Origin: Aureobasidium sp. EXF-3400
Taxonomy: Eukaryota; Ascomycota; Dothideomycetes; Dothideales; Saccotheciaceae
Direction of reading: 5' to 3'
NCBI GenBank assembly: GCA_024195585.1
Contig: SWBL01000296.1
Location: forward strand, 1-64,000
DNA: 64,000 nt
Shown one piece after another: positions 1 through 11,315 of this stretch. A program made the translations under genes and the position numbers. Position 1 is the first letter of the stretch. The number at the start of each line of letters is the position of its first letter. Below the pieces are notes generated by a model. The model saw only the letters and a list, made by a program, of their open reading frames with translations. It was not told the origin of the DNA and made no database searches.

Positions 1-483
1 AGTGACACGGAGAGCAGCGGTAACCTCAGATGAGAAATCAACGTGACCAGGCGAGTCGATCAAGTTGATCAAGAACTCGTTCTTCTCGGTCTTGACGGGA
101 ATGTCCTTGAGATCCTCAGCATCCTCAAGCTGGGCGAAGAGGGAGATGGCGGTGGACTTGATGGTGACACCACGCTCCTGCTCGTCGGGACGAGTGTCGG
201 TGAAACGCTGCTCACCAGCCTTGGCCGATGAGATAATACCGGCACGCTGAACGAGAGAGTCGGTAAGGGTAGACTTGCCGTGATCGACTGCAGAGGCTGT
301 CAGTATGCTGTTGAGGGTTGTTTCACGTGGCCGAGGAGCTTACCGTGAGCAATAACGGACATGTTACGGATGTTGATGGGGCTGCGCGCGCTCGTCAGTA
401 TACTGTTCCATCGCAGCTCTTCACAGCGGATGCGCTTACGTGTCCATCAGACCGCGGATCTCCTCGACGGTGAACTTAACCAT
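1..483 (-). CDS. EFT2: Translation elongation factor 2 (eEF2), 5' part, truncated by window edge
   Basis: eEF2 is the GTPase that moves tRNA and mRNA through the ribosome after peptide-bond formation. Three coding exons are visible on the minus strand: 483-440 ([14 protein letters not shown]), 381-344 ([10 protein letters not shown]) and 287-1. Joining exons 2 and 3 builds the P-loop VDHGKST. Exon 3 then continues through the switch I threonine region (ERGVTIKST) to the G3 motif DSPGH and stops at the window edge. The introns (439-382 and 343-288) have GTAAGC donors and GCGCAG/CTGCAG acceptors, and the phases fit (44 + 38 nt, then G joined to TC). Two short leading exons before the P-loop are an ordinary arrangement in filamentous fungi. 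Only about 120 of roughly 840 residues are inside the window. The family identity is certain; the symbol follows yeast usage. Confidence 0.95.
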
Positions 484-2075
484 GTTGGCGGTATTGTATG
501 GGTATCTCTGTTGAAAAGTTTTACTTGGAGGGCCCCGCTCTCAGTGTAGTGCGTCAAGCACTGGAAATGTGAGAATTGAAAGAGAGCCTGCTTGTAGAAA
601 AGATGTGAGCGACCGGGTTAGAGCAAGGCGACGGCGAGGGTGTGGGCTGACCTGAGACGAGGGAACTCGATGGGGAGGGGAAAGAGAGAGGGAAGGAGCT
701 GGATTTGTGAAGCGTGAGGAGTCGCTCTTCTGTTTTTTCGACGGTGGGGTCGCCGCACTTCGCTAGTGCGGCGGGCGATTGGTTGGATGAGAATCTCATC
801 ATGAGAATTTGTCCAAACTTGAGCACAGACCAGCTTGAGCTATCTTCCAACACCGGGTTTGCTGTTCGACCATGACCATTGCGGTGCCTACATACAGATA
901 ATCATCTCAAACATTATGCTATCATCTACATCTCATGTACTGTATAGGAATATCGGTGGTGTTGATAGCTCAAAGAGCTAGCCAAGCTCCTGCCTCAATA
1001 GCTCCATGACCTGCCTGCTCAGCTACAAGCAACATCCAAAGTCTACTTTTGCCGAGCTCACCGAGCTTTTTCCAGGACACCGCATTCTCGTTCATGTGGC
1101 AAACAATTGCTTCTCGCTCGCTGTCTCCATCGAGTCACCCTTTCTCTGCTTTCACCGACGGTTTTCGTCTCGTGAGACGGAATCGAGTCCAGCCTCGTGA
1201 TCTTGCCGAGCTTTGCTGCCCAACGGAAGATCGGCTGGCTGGACCCGTTGTGAGGCCAGCCGCTGTTTGCCACTCCTTCATTTGCTATCGTAATATCGAG
1301 TAGACAACGACGATATGCCTTCATGCTTACAATCCTTTAATCATGAGCAGCTGAGCTCTTCAATCATTATGCCTCCCCGTGTGCGAAATTCTGTAACGCC
1401 TATGACTATCAAAATGCACAAAACTTTCGAGAATCAGGAGTATCCATCGGGATGCGATATGTTCTGGGCTCTCCTTTGGATACACCTCGATTGTAGAGAT
1501 TATTGTGCCTTTTGATAGCAACGACTTCGCTGTATGCTCTCGAAAAAATAGGGCAGAGGCTACAAAGTTTAGCACACGGGGAGGTGGTATTTCACAAAGC
1601 TCATTGCCCGAGTCATCGAACACCGCCGGTGCTTGCATCACGATAAGATCTGTAGATGATTTCTGCCCTGGATTGACCTGGTATCAAGTCTTGATACCGA
1701 CTTCAAACACTGTTTCCTCTACAATGAAACCATCTGTAAAATAAAATCAGAAATGCTTTGCCGTGGACCGTCGACAAGAATTGAAAGAGCAAAAGAGCAA
1801 TGGTGCAAGTTGCTATCGCTGCCTTTCAGCTCGACCTTCTTCGATGACCCACCAACAAATTCCAGTATATGCATCGATGGTAACGCTGCATCTGCTATTT
1901 GATGGCCGATTATGTGTATTTGGGATATGTTCATAAGCATGTTCTTCACAGCTATAGTAAAGATAGAAGTATCATTGAGGAAGCAGAGCATTAACAGCTC
2001 AAGTACCAATCAACACGAACAGACATCAAACATTAAACATCTCCATCATTACCCACATCCATATCATCATAGACA
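484..2075. promoter_or_regulatory. eEF2 upstream region and spacer, no gene seen
   Basis: This 1.6 kb stretch lies upstream of eEF2 and beyond the 3' end of the next minus-strand gene. Open frames here are under 100 codons and resemble nothing I know. It contains a perfect 9-bp inverted repeat at 751-773, listed separately. The eEF2 promoter should lie in the first several hundred bases. Confidence 0.5.
751..773. repeat. Perfect 9-bp inverted repeat upstream of eEF2
   Basis: The arms CGCCGCACT and AGTGCGGCG are exact reverse complements separated by five bases. The element sits about 270 bp upstream of the eEF2 start codon. It could bind a dimeric factor or be a chance hairpin. The sequence alone shows only the symmetry. 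Confidence 0.6.
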
Positions 2076-3401
2076 TCAACAACACAAACTCCCCTCCACC
2101 CCATCCTCCCTCCTCAGAATCTCCAACACGACCTCAAACCCCTCAAAAACACAATAACACCTCCTCAACTCATCCAACTGACCCATCCTCTTCACAATCT
2201 CCGTTCCACTGCCACCAGCCCACAACGTCCTCCGATCATCCTCTGTAAAAGCCTCCACTACCTTAGCGCACGCATCCACAAACATTGTGTCCTCACCAAG
2301 TACTGCTTTAACTCTATCTCCCACTACACCGGTTGCTAAGCAAATACTCCTACCAATCTTCCGCAAAGTTTCCAGTGCGTTTTTCTTGGTGGTGAGGGTG
2401 CTGTGTCTGCTGACTTGCGAAGCAACGCCATGGATATCATTTGCAATCTTCTGAACTGCTTTATCGGCGTGTTGATACTCTCTGGCAGGATCTGAGTGTT
2501 GTTTGGCGTTTAAAGTATGCCAAACACTATTGCTGTATTGCACAAAGTTTACTGATTTGCTTGCTTTGTGTGGTGATTGTTGTGCGGATTCCAAGACCAG
2601 GTCAGAGGCAAGAGAAGGATGTTTTTGTATGGCGAGGCGGAGGATTTGACGTAGTTCTGTTGCTGAGTAGGAGTCTAGAGCTGTGTCTAGAGAGGTGGAG
2701 GAGTGAATTGCTGGTGGATACTCGCTCATGGGCGTGTCTACCCTCAAAGATGCATGCAGTCCATTCTGGTAGTGGTGAGGTGGTTGTGGCAAGTCCATAG
2801 TCACCGTAAGTCGGATCGGTCCATATCCAGGAATCGATGGCAGTGTCGTGCTCGTTTGCATAGGAGTGTTTGTAGCGAAGAATGATGCTTGCGGAGTGTC
2901 CGGCAATGGCCTGTGTAAGCCCACTCTACTCGAACTCTGTGGCTCCGAAAACGGAGGTATTTGTGACACTGCACTGTCTTCTAGATTGATGCTGGAGCTC
3001 GTCTGGAAAGTCGAGCTTGCTGCTGACCACGAAGCACCAGAAGACTCGGTCAGGCCCGGTAGCTCGCTAGACCCATGGCTGCTGTTGAATTCGGAAGATG
3101 CGAAGGTCATTGAGGTCTGACCAGGATCATACAGCTGAGGTAGTGAACTTGATTTGTCCCATACCACACTGCCGCCAAACTTCGATTGGGGGGTCGTTCG
3201 CGAGTCAATGGAGCTGATCGATGACCGTTGACGAGTATGGCTGTGCGGCGGAGGTGTTGGTGCAAAAGAGAGATCCGATATACCAAGACTGCTGCTGAAG
3301 CTATTGGTCCGGTCATGCTCTCTTGGATGTGATACTGAAGACATGGCTGTCTGATGGAGTGCAGTGAGAAGATGAGAAGGAGGTACAATGTCAATGTCCA
3401 T
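2076..3401 (-). CDS. Ser/Pro-rich protein with helical C-terminal domain, unknown (weak Cut8/STS1 resemblance)
   Basis: This frame is open for 441 codons from the first in-frame ATG at 3401; a non-ATG extension reaches 3467. Residues 1-240 are low complexity, rich in Ser, Thr and Pro. From about residue 250 the protein becomes helical, starting with ATELRQILRLAIQKHPSLA and ending with a charged segment around ELRRCYCVFEGFEVVLEIL. The motif 'ELRxIL...HPSL' recalls the start of the Cut8/STS1 domain, which tethers proteasomes in the nucleus, but the remainder is too diverged to be sure. An upstream exon is possible because ATGGCGA followed by GTAAGT lies at 3480-3468, but splicing it to the CAG at 3410-3408 gives an immediate stop. 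The frame is likely real; the function is unassigned. Confidence 0.6.
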   Translation of the reverse strand: MDIDIVPPSHLLTALHQTAMSSVSHPREHDRTNSFSSSLGISDLSFAPTPPPHSHTRQRSSISSIDSRTTPQSKFGGSVVWDKSSSLPQLYDPGQTSMTFASSEFNSSHGSSELPGLTESSGASWSAASSTFQTSSSINLEDSAVSQIPPFSEPQSSSRVGLHRPLPDTPQASFFATNTPMQTSTTLPSIPGYGPIRLTVTMDLPQPPHHYQNGLHASLRVDTPMSEYPPAIHSSTSLDTALDSYSATELRQILRLAIQKHPSLASDLVLESAQQSPHKASKSVNFVQYSNSVWHTLNAKQHSDPAREYQHADKAVQKIANDIHGVASQVSRHSTLTTKKNALETLRKIGRSICLATGVVGDRVKAVLGEDTMFVDACAKVVEAFTEDDRRTLWAGGSGTEIVKRMGQLDELRRCYCVFEGFEVVLEILRREDGVEGSLCC

Positions 3402-4219
3402 GTCAAGCTGAGAAATGTGGTAGGCCTCATTTTTCTTTCTATGGTACGCTTTGGACTGAGAAATCACACTTACTCGCCATGTCTATAGCAACCACCAGAT
3501 TGGCGCCGGGAGGCAGGAGTCAATGCTGACTGAACACGGACTCAGGGTGCCCTTGGTGTCGAGAAAGCCCACATCTCTCAGAGGTCAAGTTGTTGACTTG
3601 CTATCATCACTGATCTGTGAACAATATTCGAGTATCCTCTTCTATCGTCTTTGTAGCCATACTGCACACACCTTAAGGTCAATCCAGAAGGTGTGGTAGA
3701 AGCAGACAAGCTTGAAAGCAACAACAAAACATGGAAGCTTGATCGCTTGACGAGAGCATTGACCGCCCTCAGCACCGGCCGAAGCATCAAAGGCATTGTC
3801 GGTGTACGAACCCTCCTTCTTCACTTCTACTTGCCAGCCTTCTCTATTCGCAAACCGGCAATATGATGATGATTATGGACACGTCACAAATACTCCATTG
3901 GCAAAAACTTATATACTGGACTGCGTTTTGCAATACCCTTTTCTATCTTCTCACGCGCGATTCCACAACTGTCCGATCACAGCACAGGGTTGCTCTGGCT
4001 TTGGGTTGCTATTCTTACGCCTATGCGCTCTTTGACGAGGCCCGCAAGCAGCAGAGTGTCAGCTTTACATCCATCAATATCAGCACTATCGCTGTTGGTC
4101 ATATGGTATGGATGTATCGTCAGAGGGAAGGCAGGCCATAAAGAGTAGAATGGCACAGAAATGGTGAAGCAAAGAATCGAGCTCGTGGATATCATATACT
4201 TCGTTCAATGTCGATATGT
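3402..4219. other. Intergenic, no gene seen
   Basis: About 800 bp between the 5' end of the Ser-rich gene and the 3' end of the Lys-rich gene. It contains only open frames under 100 codons without recognisable motifs. It should hold the promoter of the Ser-rich gene and the 3' untranslated region of the Lys-rich gene. Confidence 0.4.
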
Positions 4220-5533
4220 TCATGATGCAACTTTGTTCCTTGTGGCACGGGACTTTGAGGTGACCGGTTTGGTCGCTGTTTTAGTCCCGGCCATGGCAGC
4301 GATGCCGCTCAGCATTTGGTCGAGGTCAAGGTCAGAATCATCATTGAAGAAGATCCTTTTAGGAGTCTTGGACGCTTTCTTAGTCGTTGGTGCTGAAGCT
4401 ACTGCTTCGAACAGATCCTTGTGCACATCTTCAACCGGTGCTGACGGCTTGGGGACATTGGTATCGGCCGCGTTCTCTGATGCATTGACGGTTGCGGGCG
4501 TGGCCGGTTTTGCGGATGTCCTAGGGACACGCACTCTCCTCACTACCTTTTTCTTCTTTGGCGGCTGCTCTTCAACGGGGGTTGCAACGATACCAGGGCG
4601 AGACTCTTGCTCCAAGGTCGTTTCGATGTGCTCATTGGCAACCTTCTCTTTGCGGGCATGGTGGGTGGGTTTGGTCTTGGTGGAGCAGACGGCGTCCGTT
4701 ATAGTATGTACAGAGGGACTGCTCGGCGAATGTTCCTGTTCATGTACTGGTGTATCGAGAGTATCTGAATGTGTAGGCTTTCGCTTGCCGGTAGCAGGCA
4801 CCTTGGGTTTCGTCTTCTTCTTGAGTGATGGGAGGGCTTCTGCCGCGGGTTCTGGTAACGGTGTCGGCTCATGGTGTGGAGGTTCAGATTGTGATTCGGC
4901 AGTTGGAGGTGCGTCAAGAGTGTCTGGTTGTTTCGGTTGTCGCTTGACGACAACAAGCGTCTTGGTCTTGGTCTTCTTCTTGGTCGGCGGAAGTGCTTCT
5001 ACCTCGGGTTCTGGCAAAGGGGTGTACTCCTCTTGCAGAGGCTCAGACTGTGAGTCGACAGGTGTTTTCTTACGTGACCTCGGGACCAGGACGCGCTTTC
5101 GTACTTTTCGCTTGACTGGCTTCTTCTCTATCGAGGGCTCTTTGTGTGACTCGTCGACGGCGATTTCGGTGGTGGCAGGGTCGAGGGTGTGCTCAGTGTC
5201 TTCTTGTTTGATCGACTTTCTCTTCCGTTTCTGGAACCAGGCCTGATCGTCCTCTTCTTCCCTGACTAGTCTCTTTCTCTTTGGCGCTGGCGCATGTACA
5301 GGGGATGAAGGTGTGGGAATATGGTGGGGTTCTGTCTGAGCAATGACGACTGGTGAAGTGTTTGCGGGTAGTGGTGACTCGGTCGTGGTGGTATCGGCGA
5401 CTTGGATAGGACCAGCCTGGAAAACGAAGCCAAAGTTTGTAGGAATAGATCGAGCACTGCGCAGTTTGGGTTAGCGATTGTATACGATGGTAGATGCAGA
5501 TTGGACATACCCAGCACCTCTCTGGCGCATCAT
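4220..5533 (-). CDS. Lys-rich low-complexity protein with internal repeat, unknown
   Basis: Two exons are inferred: 5533-5511 (MMRQRGA) and 5456-4220. They are separated by a 54-nt intron with a GTATGT donor, a GCTAACCC branch region and a GCGCAG acceptor. The junction reads MMRQRGAGARSIPTNFGFVFQ, the only non-repetitive hydrophobic stretch in the protein. The product is about 419 residues and mostly disordered, with many basic patches (KKKTKTKT, PKKKKVVRRVRVPR) that look like nuclear localisation signals. Two copies of a roughly 48-residue unit lie in the middle. Near the C-terminus is an acidic patch, FFNDDSDLDLDQMLSGIAAM. A nuclear or chromatin role is an inference from composition only. 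A long antisense open frame over the same DNA is a by-product of codon bias. Confidence 0.65.
4752..5053 (-). repeat. Two-copy internal coding repeat in the Lys-rich protein
   Basis: Unit 1 (about 5053-4912) and unit 2 (about 4896-4752) both encode SQSEP, then a PLPEP...EALP core, a KKKTK basic run, and a closing DTLD(A/T)P. Similarity is clear in protein and still visible in DNA, so this is a tandem duplication of roughly 150 bp. Confidence 0.75.
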
Positions 5534-5781
5534 GTGGCGCTCATGGCGGCCATCTGCCAGACAATCAGCATGTGAAGACGGGCCCTGGGGCGTCCGAACT
5601 CGCCGATTGCAGTCATTTTGTATCCATGTAAAAGCTGAGTATAATATATCGTGTCAATGTGGTCGTCAAGAATTGTTTACTGCCAATCGAAACATCAAAG
5701 CTGGGGTCCATCGCATGACGCGACCGAGACGGAGCGTCCAAATTCTGTCGCGTCAATTCTCGCCGACCAAGTCACCCAAAC
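5534..5781. promoter_or_regulatory. Shared divergent promoter, Lys-rich protein / MSY1
   Basis: Only 248 bp separate the two start codons, which point away from each other. Both promoters must overlap here. No specific factor site was recognised. Confidence 0.5.
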
Positions 5782-7467
5782 ATGCGACAAGCAGCTCTCT
5801 GGCGCGTCAGGCCACTGCCGTCGTCCAAATCGTACAACTGCAGAGGGTCTGTCTCGACGTTGGCGCGGCGTAATATATCGCACACAGCTATAGTGAAAGA
5901 GAGCCAGCCCTCCAAATCATGGCATGAACAGGCCGAGAGGATACGTGCTGGCGAAAAGAAGAGCTTGTTGACCATACTGGAAGAGCGCGGATATGTCAAG
6001 GACTTGGCCGGCGACCGCAATGCCCTCGACAAACTGCTCACCGACAAACAAATCGGTGCCTATTCTGGCATCGACCCCACTGCTCCCTCACTCCACTTAG
6101 GACATCTGCTGCCCATGATGGTCCTATTCTGGATGTACATTCATGGCCACAAAGCCGTCTCCATCATTGGAGGCGCTACTGCAAAGGTTGGCGATCCCAC
6201 TGGACGTTTGACCAGCCGACAAGAGATGGACAGAAACACAAGAACTTCAAACCTGGTCTCGCTGCATAACTGTGTGCGAGCAATGTGGAAGAGCGTCGAC
6301 GTATATGCTGAGAGACACGGTTACAAAAAGGACAACACTTGGTCCAAGAGTATACAGAACAACTCGGTCTGGTTGAGTAAGCTGAGTATCATCGACTTTT
6401 TGTCTGATGCTGGTACCGTTGCTAGAATGGGTGCCATGCTGGGTAGAGATACGTGAGTCTTAGCTGTTTCCCATCTATTGTTCTGACAGCATGCTGACTT
6501 CGGCAGTGTCAAGAACAAGATGGCTCAAGGTGACGGTATGTCTTATGCCGAATTTACCTACCCTCTTCTGCAAGCCTATGATTGGTGGCATCTGTATCAA
6601 TCTGGTGTCCAGGTCCAGATTGGTGGCTCTGATCAGTACGGCAACATTGTCGCTGGTAGCGACCTCATCAAACACTTGACCCCTAGATCGTCAACCTCGC
6701 CAGAAACCAAGGAGTTGTCTGGTCCCTTCGGTCTGACCGTACCTCTCTTGACCACTGCAGCTGGCGCCAAGTTCGGCAAGAGTGCTGGAAACGCCATTTG
6801 GCTCAACAAGTCCATGACCAGCCCCTTTGAGTTGTACGGCTTCCTCGTCGGCTCCGCCGATGCTGATGTCGAGCGCTATCTAAAACTCTTCACCTTCCTT
6901 CCTCTGGATCAAATCTCAGCCGTCATGGCTGAGCACGAAGCTGATCCTGGTCAACGCAAAGCTCAACACCTTCTGGCACGCGAAGTCGTCGATCTGGTTC
7001 ATGGTTCTGAGGAGGCCGAAAACACACAAAATCAACACAAGCTCTCCCGCCGACCGAATCTGCAAACTCTGCAAGCCAAGGCAGCAGACGGCAAAGAAGG
7101 TCTCAACCGTTTATACCTGCCCCACAGCCTGGTTTACAACAAGCCCCCAGCACGTATCTTGTACCATGCTGGTCTGGCCAAGAGTAACAGTGATGGCACT
7201 CGCATGGTCAACTCTGGTGGTGCCTACATTGGCAGTCAGTCTGAGAAGAGCGACTCCGAAGGCGAGCTCAACTTCCGTTCTCTAAAAGGTGTCTCCGCGT
7301 CAACGGTCGCGGAGATGATGGAGAAGAGCAATGTGCTTGTCCTTCGAACAGGCAAGTGGAACGTCAAGCTCATCGAAGTCATCAGCGATGTCGAGTACGA
7401 GCAGAAAGGTCTCAATGCCCCAGGTTGGGAAGAGGCTGTGGCGGCGAGGGACCAAGCATCGTCATAG
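5782..7467 (+). CDS. MSY1: Mitochondrial tyrosyl-tRNA synthetase
   Basis: This enzyme charges mitochondrial tRNA-Tyr with tyrosine. The two exons are 5782-6452 and 6507-7467, with a 54-nt intron (GTGAGT donor, GCTGACTT branch, GGCAG acceptor); the product is 543 residues. The first ~45 residues are Arg/Ser-rich with almost no acidic residues, as expected for a mitochondrial presequence. Class I synthetase signatures are present: HLGH at 105-108 (HIGH motif), GDPTGR in the Rossmann fold, QIGGSDQYGNI in the tyrosine-binding region, and KFGKS at 312-316 (KMSKS variant). A C-terminal S4-like RNA-binding segment follows (NVLVLRTGKWNVKLIEVI). The length and the bacterial-type motif set match the mitochondrial enzyme rather than the cytosolic one. 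Confidence 0.95.
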
Positions 7468-8424
7468 AGCAGTCTTCTTTCCCGACAACAGTGTACAATT
7501 ATGTAAGATCATAGAAAGCATGTTCTCCATCCGAGTAGGTAAATTCTCATTGTCGTTGATTCCTCAAAGGGCGGTTGTAGAGACGCGCTGCCATATACAC
7601 ATCACTCCCATATCCCGTTCACGCGAAACAACAAACATCTCATTTATCACACCAAACCAGCAAAAAAAACCAGAGCCAAGCTCTTTGGGAAAACTCCCGT
7701 TCTTGTCCCTTGATCTTAGCCACCAAATGTCGGTCATTTGGCTAATACATGGATTAAGGCGTACACGGCGGGATTTGAACAGTGGTTTTATTACCAAATG
7801 TAGTCGAGGCATGAGTGTAAGCCGTTACACCACTCAGCCGATTACAGTGACAAAGGGAAACTGGTTTGAATATATACACTAGATTGGAGGTACGGAGTTC
7901 GATCCAGGGAGGTGAGTATTTTTCCATTTTGCATTGTGCTCTTTGTAGCATCCAAGGTTGACGTATAGTAGTACGCAGGACATTCTGTTGTTCGTCTGAT
8001 ACTAGGAACTGGTTTTGCTATTTCCAGGCAGCAAGTGTCCTCCTTCACAAAGAAACACTTAAATCTGAGTCTGGTAGTGCATTTGGAATCATGGAAGAAG
8101 TTCGAGATTGAGCGTAGAAGAACATTGCTCCCTTCCACTTCAAGTTGTCGAACGAGACACAAAGTCGGCGGATCTGGAAGGTGCATAACGGACGCTCAGA
8201 AACAACACTTCTCGGATTTCTGTATGATTCCGGAAGGCGCCTTCTCCGTCTCTTTCCAAACAAACGTTCGTCCCAAGTAAGCGCAACACTTAGTATCTGG
8301 TCAACCCGCATTCGCGATCAACATCTTCTGCAGTTGCACCTTCTACCTTTTATTTTTGGTTGACTCAACAAGTCCTGCACGTAAGCAAGACTTAGTTCCC
8401 ACTAATCAACTTGACTCATTCGAT
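7468..8424. other. Intergenic, no gene seen
   Basis: About 950 bp between MSY1 and the exonuclease gene, both on the plus strand. Around 7757-7850 the minus strand resembles tRNA A and B boxes but cannot be folded into a cloverleaf. The remainder shows nothing recognisable and should include the exonuclease promoter. Confidence 0.4.
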
Positions 8425-10840
8425 ATGGCACAAGTCAAGATCCTGAAGAGATCTCAGAACGCAGTCCAATGTTCCAGTTGCAAACAACGCTATGACGCGA
8501 TCGATCTGTTGGACGAGCATCTGGAAACATCATCAACGGGACGGCGCATCTGTCCCAAGACCACGACGCCGGCATTGATCGTTTGCATCGGCTGCGAACG
8601 CGACTTCCCAAGTGTCAAAGAACTTGAACAGCACGTCCAGAACTCCTTCCTCCACAATCCAGAGCTCTCTCAGCCTACTGGTCGAGTTGTCTTCGTTGGC
8701 CGACTTCCTGCCAACGTCAGAGAGCAAGACATTGTTAACATATTGTTCCAAGACTTTGTTGTGTAAGTTGATTATTCCCATCCCTTGCCTAGATCGACAA
8801 ACAGTACTGACCAATCTCGGTAGTGAAACTACTTCTATGCGCACCCATTGTTCACACTTTGACAACTACACCTTCATCACTTTGACGACAGCCGCCGAAG
8901 CCGACCGTGCTGTCAGGGAACTTCACAACAAGCAGTTCCTCAACCAGAGAGTGATTGTGTCATTGCAGCGCTCTAACCAAGCTTCCGCAAAACAAGACAC
9001 TGATCGCAAACCACGCTCGCGTATCACCAGCATGGCTCCCAGCAGCGCGTCTTGGGCCAAGCAGCCTGCTACCCGCCCTGGCATTGAGAATCTTGTCAAT
9101 ATGCAGCCGCCACAACGCAGACTTGTCCATGCACAGTCCACACCTCCTCCGGTCGATCCTCGAGGTCCTCTTGTCTTCCACAACCCGTATCCGAACCCTC
9201 TTGTCACCTACAATCAGCATTACCCAACTCTACCCTTTCACCCACCGCCTCTCGTTAATTACAGACACTTCAACCCAGCCGCCCCAATCACTCCTGCTCC
9301 CGTCAACCACAGGCTCACCTATTCATTTCCGCCTGCCTTCGTACCTAGTGACGTATCTCCGGCAGCCCAACAACCCCCACCGACTTCCTCAGAGAAACCT
9401 GGACGTCGTAACCGTGGCCGACGTAAGCAGTTTCCACCTCAACACGACGGACCATCAGATCACCCACCCCCTGCGTCGCTTCCTACGGGCATCAAGCCCG
9501 GAGCTCCAAAGCTATTTGTCGACACCGAACACAAGTACGACTCTGCCGTCCAGATTCCAACATCCTCCTCCACCTCGACCCCGTCTACACCCTCGAGCTC
9601 TGATCCTCAGCACTGCCCCAATCAGACTCGGCCGCCACTCGTCTCATCCGATCCCGTCCCAGAAAGCAGAGCCTGGACATCGTTCCACGCCGATAAACTT
9701 GATGAAGCTTTTCAGATCCTAAAGAATCATTGCCACGATGCTGGCTCCTTGGTCTCGGCCGGTTTCAACATCAAGAAACCCACCATGCCACCCCTCGCTG
9801 ATCTCAAAGCCAAAATCAAGTGCAGATCCTGCCGTACCTCTCGCCAAAGGCTTGATCATTTGATCGCGGAAGAAGGAGGCCAAAAGGGATGTCCGGTCGC
9901 TAGAGACGGCATGCACAGTTTCGGTGGCATATCTCATCTCACTTCACGCTACGACAACTTTGAGCATCCTCCTGCGGTCTGTCCATCCTCACTAACCAGC
10001 AAACGTCGCGCCATTGCTCTTGACTGTGAGATGGCCGGAGGTAGAATTGGCGACGGTCTCGTTGATCAGTTGATCCAGCTGACTGCCATTGACTACATTA
10101 CTGGTGAGGTCTTGATCTCGGCTCTGGTCAAGCCAACCCTGGACATTCGACAATGGCGTACCAACATCCATGGTGTCACTCATGGCATGATCTTGCAAGC
10201 TGATCGCGACGGTACTGCTCTGCGAGATGTATTCCACGCTCGCGAACTCTTGTTCTCTTTCATGAATAGAGATACCATCCTTGTCGGTCATGCTTTACAC
10301 CACGATCTCAATGTCTTGAAGATTGCTCACGACCGCTGCGTCGACTCGGAAATCTTGGCCAAGGCTGCCATCAACAGACCTGGTCAGAGTAGTGGTACCG
10401 GTCTGAAAAAACTCTGCGACAGCCTGATGGGCTTGAGTGTGCAGGGAATGGCAAACCACTCCTGTCTCGAAGACTCATTTGCAGCTAGGGAGGCTGTCAT
10501 CTACATGATCTCCCATCCCGAGGAACTGGCTGTTTGGGCACGAGCTAAACAGAAAGTGATCGATGAACAGGTGGCCAACAGACTGGCTGCAAAGAAGGCA
10601 AGAGAAGAAGCCGCCAAAGAGGCTGCTATCGTTGCCGCAAATGAAAAGGTTGCTGCTGCTGCCGACAAGCGTGTTCAGACTGCCATCACCATGGCAATGC
10701 CAGCATTGATCCCTACTCCCGCCAGCGAGATCCCAAACGAGCTGCGGGTGAACAGAGGTCCTTCTGCCGGTAAGAAGCGTAAGGGAGGCGCGTGGAAAGC
10801 AGTTAACCATGAGGATGAAAGAGTTCGTAAGAGACCTTGA
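8425..10840 (+). CDS. DEDDh RNA exonuclease with zinc finger and RRM (REXO1/REX-like)
   Basis: Two exons, 8425-8762 and 8824-10840, give 784 residues; the intron has a GTAAGT donor, a TACTGAC branch and a GTAG acceptor. The N-terminus carries a CxxC pair (CSSC) and then a C2H2-type finger, CIGCERDF...HVQNSFLH. An RRM follows at about 90-170 (RVVFVGRLP as RNP2-like strand). A Pro-rich disordered linker of ~230 residues comes next. The exonuclease domain begins at about residue 530 with ALDCEM (first Asp/Glu), continues with NIHGVTHGM and VGHALHHDLNVL, and closes with HSCLEDSFAAREAV (His and Asp). All DEDDh residues are therefore present, so the enzyme is predicted active. The tail is Ala/Lys-rich with a basic nuclear signal (KKRKGG). 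The family trims the 3' ends of 5S rRNA, tRNA and other RNAs; the exact substrate here is unknown. Confidence 0.9.
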
Positions 10841-11315
10841 GGTTCGGACGATGCAGGAGATGAAGAATGAAAGATGACGAAGAAACATGAGAGATGATTA
10901 AGTATACCTACCTACCTTTAGCTTAGCTTTCCAGCCAGAGTCACCAACTGTTGTGGAAACTCTATACAAATTGATGAAATCGATTGCTTTTTCCTCACGA
11001 ATGAAGACACTCGCCTTCATGATCACAAAGCAGAACCAAGGAAAGTGGATAAATAATAAAGGAAAAGCAAAAAGGAGGAACAAGGAAGCAAAGCCATTTG
11101 CATTTTTGAGTATACTCCCCTGTCGAACTTCGAAAATGAACATTCACCAACCTCAAATCCCGAATCCCAAAGACCAAGAAGCGGCAAACACACCACCGCA
11201 AAATCCCGAACCAAATAGAGCCTAACCCAGAAACAGGAAAAAGAAGAATAACACTAGGATTTTGTAAGCCAGTGAAGAATTCTACCCACCCACATCTCAG
11301 ACAGAAATTCGAGGA
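10841..11315. other. Convergent 3' region, no gene seen
   Basis: 475 bp between the convergent exonuclease and UIM protein genes. It is A-rich on the plus strand and expected to contain both 3' untranslated regions and polyadenylation sites. No further gene was seen. Confidence 0.4.

Noticed and set aside
3408..3473. Possible intron joining ATGGCGA at 3480 to the Ser-rich gene.
   Set aside because: Splicing GTAAGT at 3473 to the CAG at 3410-3408 produces an immediate in-frame TGA.
4161..5246. 361-codon plus-strand open frame.
   Set aside because: It is antisense to the Lys-rich protein gene, which has splice signals and a consistent composition. The Ser/Gly/Val/Cys-rich product is a complement of Lys/Pro/Glu codons.
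7757..7850. tRNA-like signals on the minus strand: an A-box-like GTGGTGTAACGG with a D-stem GAGTG/CACTC, and a B-box-like GTTCAAATCC at normal spacing.
   Set aside because: Neither the acceptor stem, the anticodon stem nor the T stem can be paired, so it is not a functional tRNA. A fossil is possible but cannot be supported without a folding or covariance search.
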